A stretch of 64,000 bases of DNA from Eubacterium uniforme (GTDB lineage Bacteria > Bacillota > Clostridia > Lachnospirales > Lachnospiraceae), in assembly GCF_900167115.1 (NCBI RefSeq), contig NZ_FUXZ01000010.1, positions 1-64,000 of the forward strand. The letters are read 5' to 3'. The translations under genes were made by a program, and so were the position numbers. Below are positions 16,247-24,382 of this stretch, one piece after another; the stretch's first letter is position 1; every line of letters begins with the position of its first letter. The notes beneath the pieces were generated by a model. That model was given only the letters and a program-made list of their open reading frames with translations. It was not told the DNA's origin and made no database searches.

Positions 16247-18633
16247 TGAGTATATTTGACGGAAAAAATAAAAATTACGAAGAATATGAATTAAGTACCG
16301 AATCTAGGGAAAAGATTACTGAGGGTGTTTTAGAACACTTTAAGAATATGCCTGCTACGTCAAAATCCGAACTAGACGATAGGAGGATTGAAAGGATGAA
16401 AAAAAATAATGGAGTTATGAGAAAAGTTGCTGTTGCAATGGTTTCAGTTGGAGTTTCAGCTGCCATGATTGCAGGCGTAATTGTTTATAATAATGTAAAT
16501 AAAAAAGATAGTAAGAAGGTAACTAAAAGAGTAGATATAAGTGGTAAATCTATTGAGGATAGAATTACATTAATTAATAGTTCGGTATTTGACTTGTTAA
16601 CACCACGTGGGTGTAAAGATTTTGTGTTTACAAACCAGTATGAAGAAATAAGTGGTCAAGCGGTTAGTGGTGATAACCAGGTGTTAAAAGAAACTGAATC
16701 TGAATGCTATGATTCAGAGGGAAAGTTAAAAGATGGATACGAAGTGAAAAAAATACAGGCAACAAATTCTGAAGATTACATAGAAGTTGCAGGTAAGAAT
16801 TTTGTAAGAATAAGTGCTTCACAGACAAAGACTAATGCTGATGATACTTTATTATATTATTTTGATTATGATGTAACGGAGGAAGAATCAGAAAAAAGAG
16901 ATGAAGATTATATGTCATATGATTACGTTTATTTTATTAGAGGAACTTCTTTATATAGAATAAAATGTAATTCTAGTTTTGATGTATGTGTTGATAAGAG
17001 CAGAGAGTATGACAGTATTGAAGAAGAGGATGGAAGGATAAAATATTGTAGTGCTTTTATTAATATAGTAAAGGATAAAGATGAGAGTTTGCCTAGATTT
17101 AATGATAAAAATATAGATGATGATTATACGAATACATCTGATATTTATTTTAATCTTATGAATGATAATAAAGTCGTTGGAAAAGCTTATCCGTTAAATA
17201 AAGCATCATATTTGTTCTATGATGAAGATTGTGATGAGAAAGATGCAGATTTATATTATATCGATAAAGAAAATAAACTACACAGAATAAAGAATGTAAG
17301 CTTTAAAACTTCTAAAAAATCAATTTATAGTACTACTAAAGCATATTATGGAAATATATTAGATACAGGAAAACTAATGGTTGATAAAGATTATGAAGAT
17401 GAAGTTATTGCATCTGGTGTAGAGGAACTTGAATATGAACAAACAGAAGCTGAAAAGCTAAAGACTTCAGCAAATATTGATGAAGATTGTGCAATATGGG
17501 AACATACAGATGGATATTTTTATGGCGGTGAAGAAAGAATTCTTTGGGTAGATTCAAAACATAAAATTATGGATGAAGATGCAGTTGAACCATTTGACGT
17601 AAAGGATATTGATGAAAAGGCAAGCATTGAAGAACAGAAAGAAAAGAAAGGAGAACAAGAAGAACTAGAAAGAAAAAAAGAACAGGTTAAGAATCTAAGT
17701 GTAATGAAATATGAAGATGGAGAAGAGTTAAATTATCATAAAGCATTTGGTAATACAATTAGCTATCCTGTTGATTATATAGGAGATTATGAGTTTAAGG
17801 AAGATGAGCATGACATTAAATTCTATATTAAGGGTAAGGAAGATAGTGATTACGTTGAGATTCCAAATCTTGGATCACCTAATCGTATATTTACAAATGG
17901 AAAGTATATATACTATTTAGAAGATTATTTATTTAAGTTTAATATGGAAACTAAGGAATGTACATATTTTGATTTTAAGAATGATAGCGCAGTAGCGAAA
18001 GACGGATATTTTGAACTTTGTGCTAGTAGTGGTGGAATTATGTATATTAATTGTTCGACAGGTGATCAGGATGAAGAAACTGGTGATTATTATAATATGA
18101 ACAATTGCATTTATGCTTATGATATAACTAGTGGTGAATTTAAGTGTGTGGCTGAAGATAGAGAAGTATATGCTTATTCTGATGATTATATTATTACCAT
18201 TAGAAGACAAGGACATGAGATAACATCGGAGAGCTCGGAGTTAATTAATGAATATGAAACATATATATGTAAGTATATAGATGGAGAATTAAAAGAAATT
18301 AAAGATGTTGGTGAGTTCTCTAGTTATAGTTTTATCAAAACTCCAGACAATAATAAGATTTATTTTGAATGGTATAAAAAACTAGATGAAAATAAGATGC
18401 CAGATAAAAGTAAACTTACAATAGTTTCATTTGATAAAACTACAGAAGAATTAAAAGAAGTTATAACATTAGATTCTGTTGATTTTGTTCAAGATGAAGG
18501 CTATGTTGAGTTGAAAAAATTAGATGATGAATCATGTACTGTTGTTGTATGGAACAGTAAGGAAGAGAAGCAAATTAAGTTTAAGTATACATTTGCTACT
18601 GGGGAAATTGAAAAGGTAGTGAAGAAGAAATAA
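16246..18633 (+). CDS. Putative membrane anti-sigma factor with very large ectodomain (cassette 3)
   Basis: 795 residues, the longest of the family. The cytoplasmic N-terminus (YEEYELSTESREKITEGVLE ... RRIERMKKNNG) and membrane span at about 60-82 match its paralogues; the rest is extracellular. Residues about 400-490 are a Glu/Lys-rich, probably helical segment; the C-terminal third has recurring YIYYLEDYLFKFNMET and IYAYDITSGE blades suggesting a beta-propeller. A stretch with CYDSEGKLKDGYEVK resembles the segment CYYADGSLKDGYEEK of the protein at 43605. Anti-sigma role inferred from synteny and topology. Confidence 0.72.
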   Translation: MSIFDGKNKNYEEYELSTESREKITEGVLEHFKNMPATSKSELDDRRIERMKKNNGVMRKVAVAMVSVGVSAAMIAGVIVYNNVNKKDSKKVTKRVDISGKSIEDRITLINSSVFDLLTPRGCKDFVFTNQYEEISGQAVSGDNQVLKETESECYDSEGKLKDGYEVKKIQATNSEDYIEVAGKNFVRISASQTKTNADDTLLYYFDYDVTEEESEKRDEDYMSYDYVYFIRGTSLYRIKCNSSFDVCVDKSREYDSIEEEDGRIKYCSAFINIVKDKDESLPRFNDKNIDDDYTNTSDIYFNLMNDNKVVGKAYPLNKASYLFYDEDCDEKDADLYYIDKENKLHRIKNVSFKTSKKSIYSTTKAYYGNILDTGKLMVDKDYEDEVIASGVEELEYEQTEAEKLKTSANIDEDCAIWEHTDGYFYGGEERILWVDSKHKIMDEDAVEPFDVKDIDEKASIEEQKEKKGEQEELERKKEQVKNLSVMKYEDGEELNYHKAFGNTISYPVDYIGDYEFKEDEHDIKFYIKGKEDSDYVEIPNLGSPNRIFTNGKYIYYLEDYLFKFNMETKECTYFDFKNDSAVAKDGYFELCASSGGIMYINCSTGDQDEETGDYYNMNNCIYAYDITSGEFKCVAEDREVYAYSDDYIITIRRQGHEITSESSELINEYETYICKYIDGELKEIKDVGEFSSYSFIKTPDNNKIYFEWYKKLDENKMPDKSKLTIVSFDKTTEELKEVITLDSVDFVQDEGYVELKKLDDESCTVVVWNSKEEKQIKFKYTFATGEIEKVVKKK

Positions 18634-18663
18634 TTTAATATTAGAAAAACTACTTTTAATATT

Positions 18664-18720
18664 TTGCCGGCTTCTGATAGTTAGACCTAAAAATCTAACG
18701 ATTGGAGGTCGGCATTTTTA
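18664..18720 (+). terminator. Terminator of cassette 3
   Basis: Long bipartite hairpin: outer TGCCG / CGGCA, inner GTTAGA / TCTAAC, ending in a T run (ATTTTTA). Confidence 0.72.
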
Positions 18721-18780
18721 TGCGCTTGACTAAATATAAAAACATAATTAAAATTTATTTTGAATTTTTTATAGAAAAAC

Positions 18781-18808
18781 GTCACCATATGGAAAGATGA
18801 TTCGTTTA
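18781..18808 (+). promoter_or_regulatory. ECF-type promoter of sigma cassette 4
   Basis: -35 GTCACC (18781-18786), 16 bp, -10 CGTTTA (18803-18808), then TGAATGGATAATAATTCGCG. The GTC-type -35 is shared with cassette 8, whose sigma factor has the same recognition helix. Confidence 0.75.
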
Positions 18809-18863
18809 GCGTATGAATGGATAATAATTCGCGAATAATTTATCTGATTAAAGGAGTAGCACT

Positions 18864-19385
18864 GTGGAGAGATTTATAAGGTGTGATGAAGATATTGAAA
18901 GTACAATTGAAAAATATGCAGATCTTATATATAGAACCAGTTTTCTTATGTTGAGAAATAAGGCAGATGTTGATGACATCATTCAGGAGACTTTTTATAA
19001 GTACATGACAACGGATGTGGCATATACTGATGAAAATCATAAGAGAGCGTGGTTACTTAGGGTTTCTCAAAACAAGTGTAAGGACCTTCTACGATCTCAT
19101 AAATTACGAGCTTATGTCCCTTATGACGAAATAAGAGAAAAGTTATATCATGAAGATGATTTAGAAAAGAGTGATATAGAGGATATACTAACGGTTGCAA
19201 ATCTAAATTATAAAAATAAAAGTGTGATTGTGCTTCACTACATGGAAGAATATTCGGTTGAGGAAGTCGCAGAAATACTTGGGATTTCAGCAAATGCAGT
19301 CAAAAAAAGACTTCAAAGAGCACGTGAAAAGATTAAGGAAGCCTATGAAAAAAACATAGGAGGTGAAAAGCGCTATGAAAGTTGA
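18864..19385 (+). CDS. ECF sigma factor (cassette 4)
   Basis: 173 residues, GTG start 7 bp after AAAGGAG. Region 2 has YADLIYRTSFLMLRNKADVD and DIIQETFYKYM, linker HKRAWLLRVSQNKCKD, and region 4 recognition helix ANAVKKRLQRARE. It belongs to the KRLQR sub-lineage with the sigmas at 41000 and 50741. Its stop lies 10 bp inside the next gene, an overlap found only in that sub-lineage. Confidence 0.93.
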   Translation: MERFIRCDEDIESTIEKYADLIYRTSFLMLRNKADVDDIIQETFYKYMTTDVAYTDENHKRAWLLRVSQNKCKDLLRSHKLRAYVPYDEIREKLYHEDDLEKSDIEDILTVANLNYKNKSVIVLHYMEEYSVEEVAEILGISANAVKKRLQRAREKIKEAYEKNIGGEKRYES

Positions 19386-20778
19386 AGATTTAAATAAAAG
19401 TAAAGCATATAAAAAACTTAATATGAGTGATGTAGAAAAGTCCGAACTCCTTGAAATGTGTAAAAGCAAAAAGAAGGAGCTTAAATCAGATATTCCTGAT
19501 TTGAGTATTAGGAGGACAGAAAAAATGAAAAAAGATAATATTAGCTCAGTATTTAAAACAGTAGCAGTTGCATCTCTTTCAATTGCAGCAACTGGAGCAA
19601 TTATAGCAGGTGTTGCTAATTATAATAGTGGGAAAGATAGTAATAATATTTCTGTAGCAAAAAGAACTACAGAAGTTAGTAGCGAAATTATTACTAAGTC
19701 TACAGAAGATATGAATAAGGATGCTGAATTTGAAACTGTTGTAATGGATAAGGAGGAAATCAAAGAAGGAAAAAAGAAAGATGCTTCTAGATTTGGAGTA
19801 GTATTCCAAGATCATGTTGGTGATGAACCTAGAATGATTTTTGATTATGAAAATAAGGAAATGGATTGTGATGGAAAAATTTTTAAGTTAAGTACAGAAG
19901 AAGGAACTATACATACATTAATGGTTAAGGATAAAGGTGAGGATAAGTTTACAGAAATTGGTGTTATTAATTCTGATGCGTTTTCCAGAATTTATACTGA
20001 TGGAAAGAAAGTTATTTATGAGGGAGAAGAAAGTGTTTCAGATCCTACATATGTATGTATTTATGATCTTGAAACAAAACATAATGAAAAAATTGATGTA
20101 CCTAAAACAAGTGCTAAGAGAGAAGATCAAAATGTAAACTTGTTTGAAATTAAAGGTAATTATGTATATCTTAACGAAGAAGAACATAGTTATGATAATA
20201 AAGAAAATGATTGGTGTGATGGAGTATATAATGCGTATACTTATAATCTAGAGAGTGGAAAAGTAGAATTATTTAAAGAAGGCAGAGCATTAGTATATAT
20301 ATCAGGTGAATATTTAATTACAGAAGCTGATGTTTATAAAAATTCTAAATTTGAAAATACAGAGTATTTTATAGAGAAAGTCACAGATAATGGAATTAAG
20401 GAAATTAAAGCTTTGGGAAAAGACATATTTGTTGATATGGGCATAAGTAATGATAAGATAATGTATTTTGATAAATATAATAAGATGAAGAGTGAGAACG
20501 GTTATACTTACGCAGATCAATCAGTATTAACATTAGAGTCTTTTGATATGAATACTGAAGAATATTCTGAAGTAGTTACAATAAGTGTAGAAGATTTTAA
20601 TAAAGATAAAGAGTGGTCTTTTGGATGTAATGAAATTACAGATGAATATGCTATCTTTCAGGTTACAAGAGCATTTGATGATACTGAAGAAATACCAGAA
20701 GGTTATGAAAGTTATAATGAAGAAGAATATAAGTATACATTTGCTACTAAGAAAATTGAAAAAGTTGTAAGAAAATAA
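19375..20778 (+). CDS. Putative membrane anti-sigma factor, propeller-type ectodomain (cassette 4)
   Basis: 467 residues from ATG 19375, preceded by AGGAGGTG; an in-frame GTG at 19363 overlaps that site. Cytoplasmic segment MKVEDLNKSKAYKKLNMSDV continues with a Cys-containing LLEMC and RRTEKMKK, then a membrane span at about 63-85. The ectodomain has repeated aromatic/Gly strands (DAFSRIYTDGKKVIYEGEE, NAYTYNLESGKVELFKEG) that fit a beta-propeller. It overlaps the sigma gene, so the two are probably translated together. Ligand unknown. Confidence 0.72.
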   Translation: MKVEDLNKSKAYKKLNMSDVEKSELLEMCKSKKKELKSDIPDLSIRRTEKMKKDNISSVFKTVAVASLSIAATGAIIAGVANYNSGKDSNNISVAKRTTEVSSEIITKSTEDMNKDAEFETVVMDKEEIKEGKKKDASRFGVVFQDHVGDEPRMIFDYENKEMDCDGKIFKLSTEEGTIHTLMVKDKGEDKFTEIGVINSDAFSRIYTDGKKVIYEGEESVSDPTYVCIYDLETKHNEKIDVPKTSAKREDQNVNLFEIKGNYVYLNEEEHSYDNKENDWCDGVYNAYTYNLESGKVELFKEGRALVYISGEYLITEADVYKNSKFENTEYFIEKVTDNGIKEIKALGKDIFVDMGISNDKIMYFDKYNKMKSENGYTYADQSVLTLESFDMNTEEYSEVVTISVEDFNKDKEWSFGCNEITDEYAIFQVTRAFDDTEEIPEGYESYNEEEYKYTFATKKIEKVVRK

Positions 20779-20802
20779 TAAAGAAAAAAGAAATGACTTA
20801 GG

Positions 20803-20833
20803 AATCCTCTACGTGAAGACATGGAGGATTTTT
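20803..20833 (+). terminator. Terminator of cassette 4
   Basis: AATCCTC / GAGGATT stem around TACGTGAAGACATG, followed by TTTTA. Confidence 0.75.
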
Positions 20834-20845
20834 ATGTGATAATCA

Positions 20846-20900
20846 TTGACCTAACATAGGTGTTATATTATAATAAAGTAGGATGTTTAAATCCTACTTT
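20846..20900 (+). promoter_or_regulatory. Promoter and palindromic operator of the Phd/Doc-like module
   Basis: TTGACC (20846-20851), 17 bp, TATAAT (20869-20874), immediately followed by a perfect inverted repeat AAAGTAGGAT (20875-20884) / ATCCTACTTT (20891-20900). A palindrome overlapping the start of transcription is the usual place for antitoxin autorepression. Confidence 0.78.
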
Positions 20901-20922
20901 ATTTACGTTAGGAGATGAGAAA

Positions 20923-21168
20923 ATGCTAATAAATACGGAAACAATGTTTTCCATGACTCAGGCAAATCAGAATTTTTCAACGGTAGCTAGAACAGTGGAT
21001 AGAGCTGGTGAAGCTATGATTCTTAGAAACAATAAACCAAAGTATCTTGTGGTTGATGTTGAGAATGATAATTATATTTTTGATTTATCTGAAGATGAGA
21101 GAGTTGAAATAATTGGTAAGAGAGTTTTGAATAAGTACATTAATGCATTTAAGGAGCTTGGAAGATGA
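20923..21168 (+). CDS. Phd/YefM-type antitoxin
   Basis: 81 residues from ATG 20923, preceded by AGGAG. The N-terminus INTETMFSMTQANQNFSTVA and ILRNNKPKYLVVD is the standard Phd/YefM DNA-binding fold; the C-terminal tail would neutralise the toxin. The ORF overlaps the next gene by 4 bp (ATGA). Likely binds the palindrome at 20875. Confidence 0.88.
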   Translation: MLINTETMFSMTQANQNFSTVARTVDRAGEAMILRNNKPKYLVVDVENDNYIFDLSEDERVEIIGKRVLNKYINAFKELGR

Positions 21169-21545
21169 TAAAGTTTAATAAAGAAAAAGTGTTGTTATTA
21201 CATAAATTAATGAGTCAGGCACTTGATGGCGATGTATCTGTTAAGGACGAAGAATTACTTAAGGAAATAATTGGTAATGTATATTCTGTTTACGGTGGAG
21301 CTGAGCTTTATCCAAGTATAGAGGAGAAGGCTGCAAAGCTTGGATCTTCTATTATATCTAACTATGCATTTGCTGAAGGTAATAAGGGAATAGGAATGTA
21401 TGCCATGCTTGTGTTCCTTGAACTTAATGGCGTGAAACTTAATTTGTCTGATGATGATGTGTACACTATGGGCATGGCAGTTGCCGATGGCAGCAGCGAT
21501 TATTATAGTTTGTTAAAGTGGATTGAGAAACATAGGAGTGAATAA
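21165..21545 (+). CDS. Doc/Fic-like toxin with altered active site
   Basis: 126 residues of Doc type, overlapping the antitoxin gene by 4 bp. Doc toxins carry the Fic motif HxFx(D/E)GNKR, needed for kinase/AMP-transfer chemistry. Here residues 67-75 read YAFAEGNKG: the catalytic His is Tyr and the motif Arg is Gly. Each change is one transition from the canonical codon (TAT for CAT, GGA for AGA). The reading frame is otherwise intact, so the protein may be an inactivated toxin kept for regulation, or decaying. The next gene starts 2 bp after its stop. Confidence 0.85.
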   Translation: MIKFNKEKVLLLHKLMSQALDGDVSVKDEELLKEIIGNVYSVYGGAELYPSIEEKAAKLGSSIISNYAFAEGNKGIGMYAMLVFLELNGVKLNLSDDDVYTMGMAVADGSSDYYSLLKWIEKHRSE

Positions 21546-21547
21546 AT

Positions 21548-23356
21548 ATGAAGGGTTGTATAAAAGAAAAATTTTTTAAGGGAATTGGAATGTTGATATT
21601 CTTGCTGACAATTATGGTTTGTGGGCAGAAAGTAGTTTTCGCAGATGATGTGACATACATTGATGTTGAACCAAATTATTGTAAACAGTATTATAATTTG
21701 GAAGAAGGAAAGAAATATGTATTTAATCTGAAGATGGCAAATGCAGGAAAATATAAGTTGTATTTTATAGGAAAAAGATATGATATTAGATATCTTGATT
21801 CTAATGGTGGAGAAGGTATATATGATGAGGGTGTAGTTGGCTGGGATTGGTGGTGTACTTCAAAAGGAAATGAAATTGAACAGCTTGAGGTTTTTACTAG
21901 AGAAACAGGTACAGCTTCTATGGAGTTCTATGAATTAGACGATGATACAAGAATTAGAGTTGAGCCTGTGATTAATGGAAATCAAAAAGGATTAAAATAT
22001 GATTTGAAAAATCATATTCTTACACTTGATAATTATAACGGTGGAGAAATAATTATTCATGATGAGAGGGGATATGAAAAAGAAACAGAATGTTCATCAG
22101 TTATTATTGTTGTAAATGGTGATAATACTTTGGATGGGGCTATATGGGGATATAATATTAATCTTAAGATAGTTGGTAATGGAAGCTTAAATTTTGTAAA
22201 TGATGGTTCTTGTAATAGTTCGATAGATGTAGAGGGTTCACTTGTCATTGATGGACCTGTTTTAAATATAAAAAATTATGATTACCCAATTTATGTTAAT
22301 AAAGGCTCAATAAAAAATCCAGATAAAGAAAATGACATGGATGGTACTTTGACTATTAAAAGTGGTGTAATTAATGTTGAGTATGGAGAAATTGGTGAGG
22401 AACCTCGTTATATAAATTCGGATTGTTTTTTTAAAGTTGAAGAAATGATAAAACTTGAGGGTGGAACTATAAATATTATGAAAAATATAAGAGAGCCACT
22501 TAATTTTTATAGTACAATATATCGTGTTTTTTCTTCTAAGTTATCACATGTAGAATATGTTAACTGTGATATAACGCTCTATGGATTTGCAGATTTTAAA
22601 GAATCATGGATAGTATACAATATACGTGAAGAAGAACGAGAAAAACAGAAATATATTCCATATAAATTTTATAATATTGAAAATGAAGTATTATTTAACA
22701 TTCCAAAGGATTTTAAACTTGAAAAAACAGAATACTTATATGAAGGAAAGCCGATAAAACCTGAAGTGATCCCACCTGAAGGAATAAAAAAAGGTTGTGG
22801 ATATTATGTTACGTATAAGGATAATGATAAGGCTGGAACAGGTAAGGTTATAATAAAAGGTTTATATGATAAGAGTCTATCTCAGGAACTTGAATTTAAA
22901 ATCGTAGATTCATCAAAGAAGTCGGTTGAAACTAAACAGTCCTCAAAATCTAGTTATGAATATTCTGGTAAAGTAAATGTTGGAAGTAAGATAAAAATTA
23001 TATCAGCAAATGGCATTTACAAAATAACAAAGATTATTAAGAAAAAGGGTAAAATTACAGGTGGGAATCTTCAGTTTGTAAGACCAATAAAAAGAAATGT
23101 TAAAACAGTTAAAATAGTAGATAATATTAAAATCAATGGAGTTAAATATAAAGTTACTTCAATTGGTAAGAAAGCATTTGCTAAATGCAAAAAACTTAAG
23201 ATGGTTAAAATAAAAAGTAAGAGAGTACTTAAGTTTAAAAAGTCTGCATTAAAAGGTGCGCCTAAGAAAATTAAATTTGTAGTTGATAAGAAACTTATGA
23301 AGAAGTATAAGAAGGCTTTAAAAAAGTTAGGACTTAGTAAGAAAGTTAAGTTATAG
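21548..23356 (+). CDS. Exported beta-helix-like protein with Lys-rich LRR_5 C-terminus
   Basis: 602 residues. Signal peptide about 1-30 ending near VVFADD. The middle (about 135-330) has short repeated strands (LDGAIWGYNINLKIVGNGSL, VEGSLVIDGPVLNIKN) like carbohydrate-binding beta-helix proteins, and is paralogous to the middle of the protein at 61946. The last 120 residues form a BspA-type leucine-rich repeat (ITSIGKKAFAKCKKLKMVKI) rich in Lys, shared with 35612 and 61946. A Lys-rich C-terminus suggests non-covalent attachment to anionic wall polymers. Function unknown. Confidence 0.7.
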   Translation: MKGCIKEKFFKGIGMLIFLLTIMVCGQKVVFADDVTYIDVEPNYCKQYYNLEEGKKYVFNLKMANAGKYKLYFIGKRYDIRYLDSNGGEGIYDEGVVGWDWWCTSKGNEIEQLEVFTRETGTASMEFYELDDDTRIRVEPVINGNQKGLKYDLKNHILTLDNYNGGEIIIHDERGYEKETECSSVIIVVNGDNTLDGAIWGYNINLKIVGNGSLNFVNDGSCNSSIDVEGSLVIDGPVLNIKNYDYPIYVNKGSIKNPDKENDMDGTLTIKSGVINVEYGEIGEEPRYINSDCFFKVEEMIKLEGGTINIMKNIREPLNFYSTIYRVFSSKLSHVEYVNCDITLYGFADFKESWIVYNIREEEREKQKYIPYKFYNIENEVLFNIPKDFKLEKTEYLYEGKPIKPEVIPPEGIKKGCGYYVTYKDNDKAGTGKVIIKGLYDKSLSQELEFKIVDSSKKSVETKQSSKSSYEYSGKVNVGSKIKIISANGIYKITKIIKKKGKITGGNLQFVRPIKRNVKTVKIVDNIKINGVKYKVTSIGKKAFAKCKKLKMVKIKSKRVLKFKKSALKGAPKKIKFVVDKKLMKKYKKALKKLGLSKKVKL

Positions 23357-23404
23357 ATAAGTATGTGATAATTTGTTATTTAGTTCTTCAAAAATGGAGG
23401 AAGA

Positions 23405-23674
23405 ATGAAGAAAACAATATCGAGAATATGTGCTATATGTGCGATTATTGCGCCGTTTATAGCTACACAAATAATGTTTAGAATAGAGCCTGAATATGAA
23501 GAGGCTTTAGAGGGTGGAATTCTTATTGGATGCTTTATTGGAAGTATATTAGGTGTGATTGCCTTGCTTACTAATAAGCATAACAGCAAATGGATTAAAG
23601 TGTTATCCATATTACCAATGATTCCATTAATGTTGTTTTTAGCGCTTGCTATACCATTTTGGATGTATGGGTGA
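23405..23674 (+). CDS. Small membrane protein
   Basis: 89 residues, ATG 4 bp after GGAGG. Three hydrophobic segments (about 5-22, 35-55, 65-86) indicate an integral membrane protein. No family recognised. It is followed by a terminator and appears to be monocistronic or cotranscribed with the exported protein upstream. Confidence 0.65.
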   Translation: MKKTISRICAICAIIAPFIATQIMFRIEPEYEEALEGGILIGCFIGSILGVIALLTNKHNSKWIKVLSILPMIPLMLFLALAIPFWMYG

Positions 23675-23703
23675 GTGGTGTGAAAATTAAATAAGATATG
23701 ATG

Positions 23704-23731
23704 AAGGAATCGGCTGAGGCCGGTTCCTTTT
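23704..23731 (+). terminator. Intrinsic terminator
   Basis: AAGGAATCGGC / GCCGGTTCCTT stem with a TGAG loop and a short T tract. Confidence 0.82.
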
Positions 23732-23756
23732 ATGATTTAGGAATATTTATTGACAC

Positions 23757-23785
23757 TTGACACCTGAACGTATATTCGATAAAAT
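23757..23785 (+). promoter_or_regulatory. Promoter of small hydrophobic toxin-like mRNA
   Basis: TTGACA (23757-23762), 17 bp, TAAAAT (23780-23785); a second TTGACA overlaps at 23750-23755. Transcription would begin near 23792, just before the GGTGCTGCCC element. Confidence 0.75.
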
Positions 23786-23794
23786 ATATGTATG

Positions 23795-23828
23795 GGTGCT
23801 GCCCTAAACGGTGGACGGTTAGTTCCTC
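23795..23828 (+). repeat. 5' element of toxin mRNA with anti-ribosome-binding-site
   Basis: Reads GGTGCTGCCC ... CGGTTAGTTCCTC. AGTTCCTC (23821-23828) is perfectly complementary to GAGGAACT (23901-23908), which contains the toxin ribosome binding site. The same element, inverted, lies at 24053-24080 and forms the 5' end of the predicted antisense RNA. Confidence 0.75.
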
Positions 23829-23912
23829 TTATAAAGGATATAGTCCTTTTAGTTATTTAATTCAGTTAGATTAATACTAATTGAAAATATATAACGAAAG
23901 GAGGAACTGCGT

Positions 23913-24008
23913 ATGATTACATCAGAAAGCTTAGTTAGTATAATTAGTTTAGTTCTTACGAGTATAAGCTTTGGAATTGTACTTGCGAATATAAACGCAA
24001 AAAAATAA
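23913..24008 (+). CDS. Type I toxin-like 31-residue membrane peptide
   Basis: ATG 23913, 8 bp after AAAGGAGG. The peptide begins MITSESLVSIISLVLTSISF and ends in a charged NAKK tail: one hydrophobic span and a basic C-terminus, as in Fst, TxpA and holin-like toxins of Gram-positive type I systems. It would insert in the membrane and, if expressed, depolarise or disturb it. Support comes mainly from the architecture: own promoter, 5' element that can mask the ribosome binding site, terminator overlapping the stop codon, and a convergent promoter producing an antisense RNA. Too short for standard gene callers. Confidence 0.72.
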   Translation: MITSESLVSIISLVLTSISFGIVLANINAKK

Positions 24009-24044
24009 CCGCCCTACTACACAAATCCTGGGTGGTTATTTTTT
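24003..24044 (+). terminator. Bidirectional terminator of the type I locus
   Basis: AATAACCGCCC / GGGTGGTTATT stem flanked by an A run on the left and a T run on the right, so it can end both the toxin mRNA (plus) and the antisense RNA (minus). It overlaps the toxin stop codon. Confidence 0.82.
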
Positions 24045-24083
24045 AACACTCTAGGAACTAACCGTTAACCGGGTAGCACCTTC
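24004..24083 (-). ncRNA. Predicted antisense antitoxin RNA
   Basis: Starts near 24083 from the minus promoter at 24090-24118 and ends at the shared terminator, about 80 nt. Its 5' end (minus strand) reads GGTGCTACCC then CGGTTAGTTCCT, a copy of the toxin mRNA 5' element, so its AGTTCCT can pair in trans with the toxin ribosome binding site AGGAACT; its 3' end is complementary to the toxin terminator stem. Confidence 0.65.
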
Positions 24084-24089
24084 AACTAC

Positions 24090-24118
24090 ATAATAGCAGA
24101 CATTAGTAGGAATGTCAA
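24090..24118 (-). promoter_or_regulatory. Promoter of the antisense RNA
   Basis: On the minus strand, TTGACA (24118-24113), 17 bp, TATTAT (24095-24090). A near-consensus promoter facing the toxin gene. Confidence 0.75.
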
Positions 24119-24382
24119 ATAAGTAAGAATTGGTTATATTGGACTGATTCTTTTTTTATTTGAATGAATAATTGCCCTGCCTTAGTGGGAATTTTAAAGT
24201 GTATGATTTGATAAAATAATTAAAGAAAGATAAATATTTGCATAGTTGTAAAACTATAGTTAAATTATATAAAATATATATGCAAAATACACAGAGAAAT
24301 TATAGAAAAAGTGAAAACGTTGTGATAAACTGACAATATATATGATTGATGGAAAATGAAGTGTATACAAAAGGAGAAAAAA
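24119..24382. other. Intergenic stretch without recognisable gene
   Basis: Very AT-rich. Apart from the upstream half of the antisense promoter region and the ribosome binding site AAAAGGAG at 24369-24376, I see no ORF, hairpin or repeat that I can support. Confidence 0.5.

Noticed and set aside
24053-24080. Long-range pairing of toxin mRNA 5' and 3' ends
   Set aside because: The terminator at 24003-24044 would end the mRNA before this repeat, so it is better read as the 5' end of the antisense RNA.
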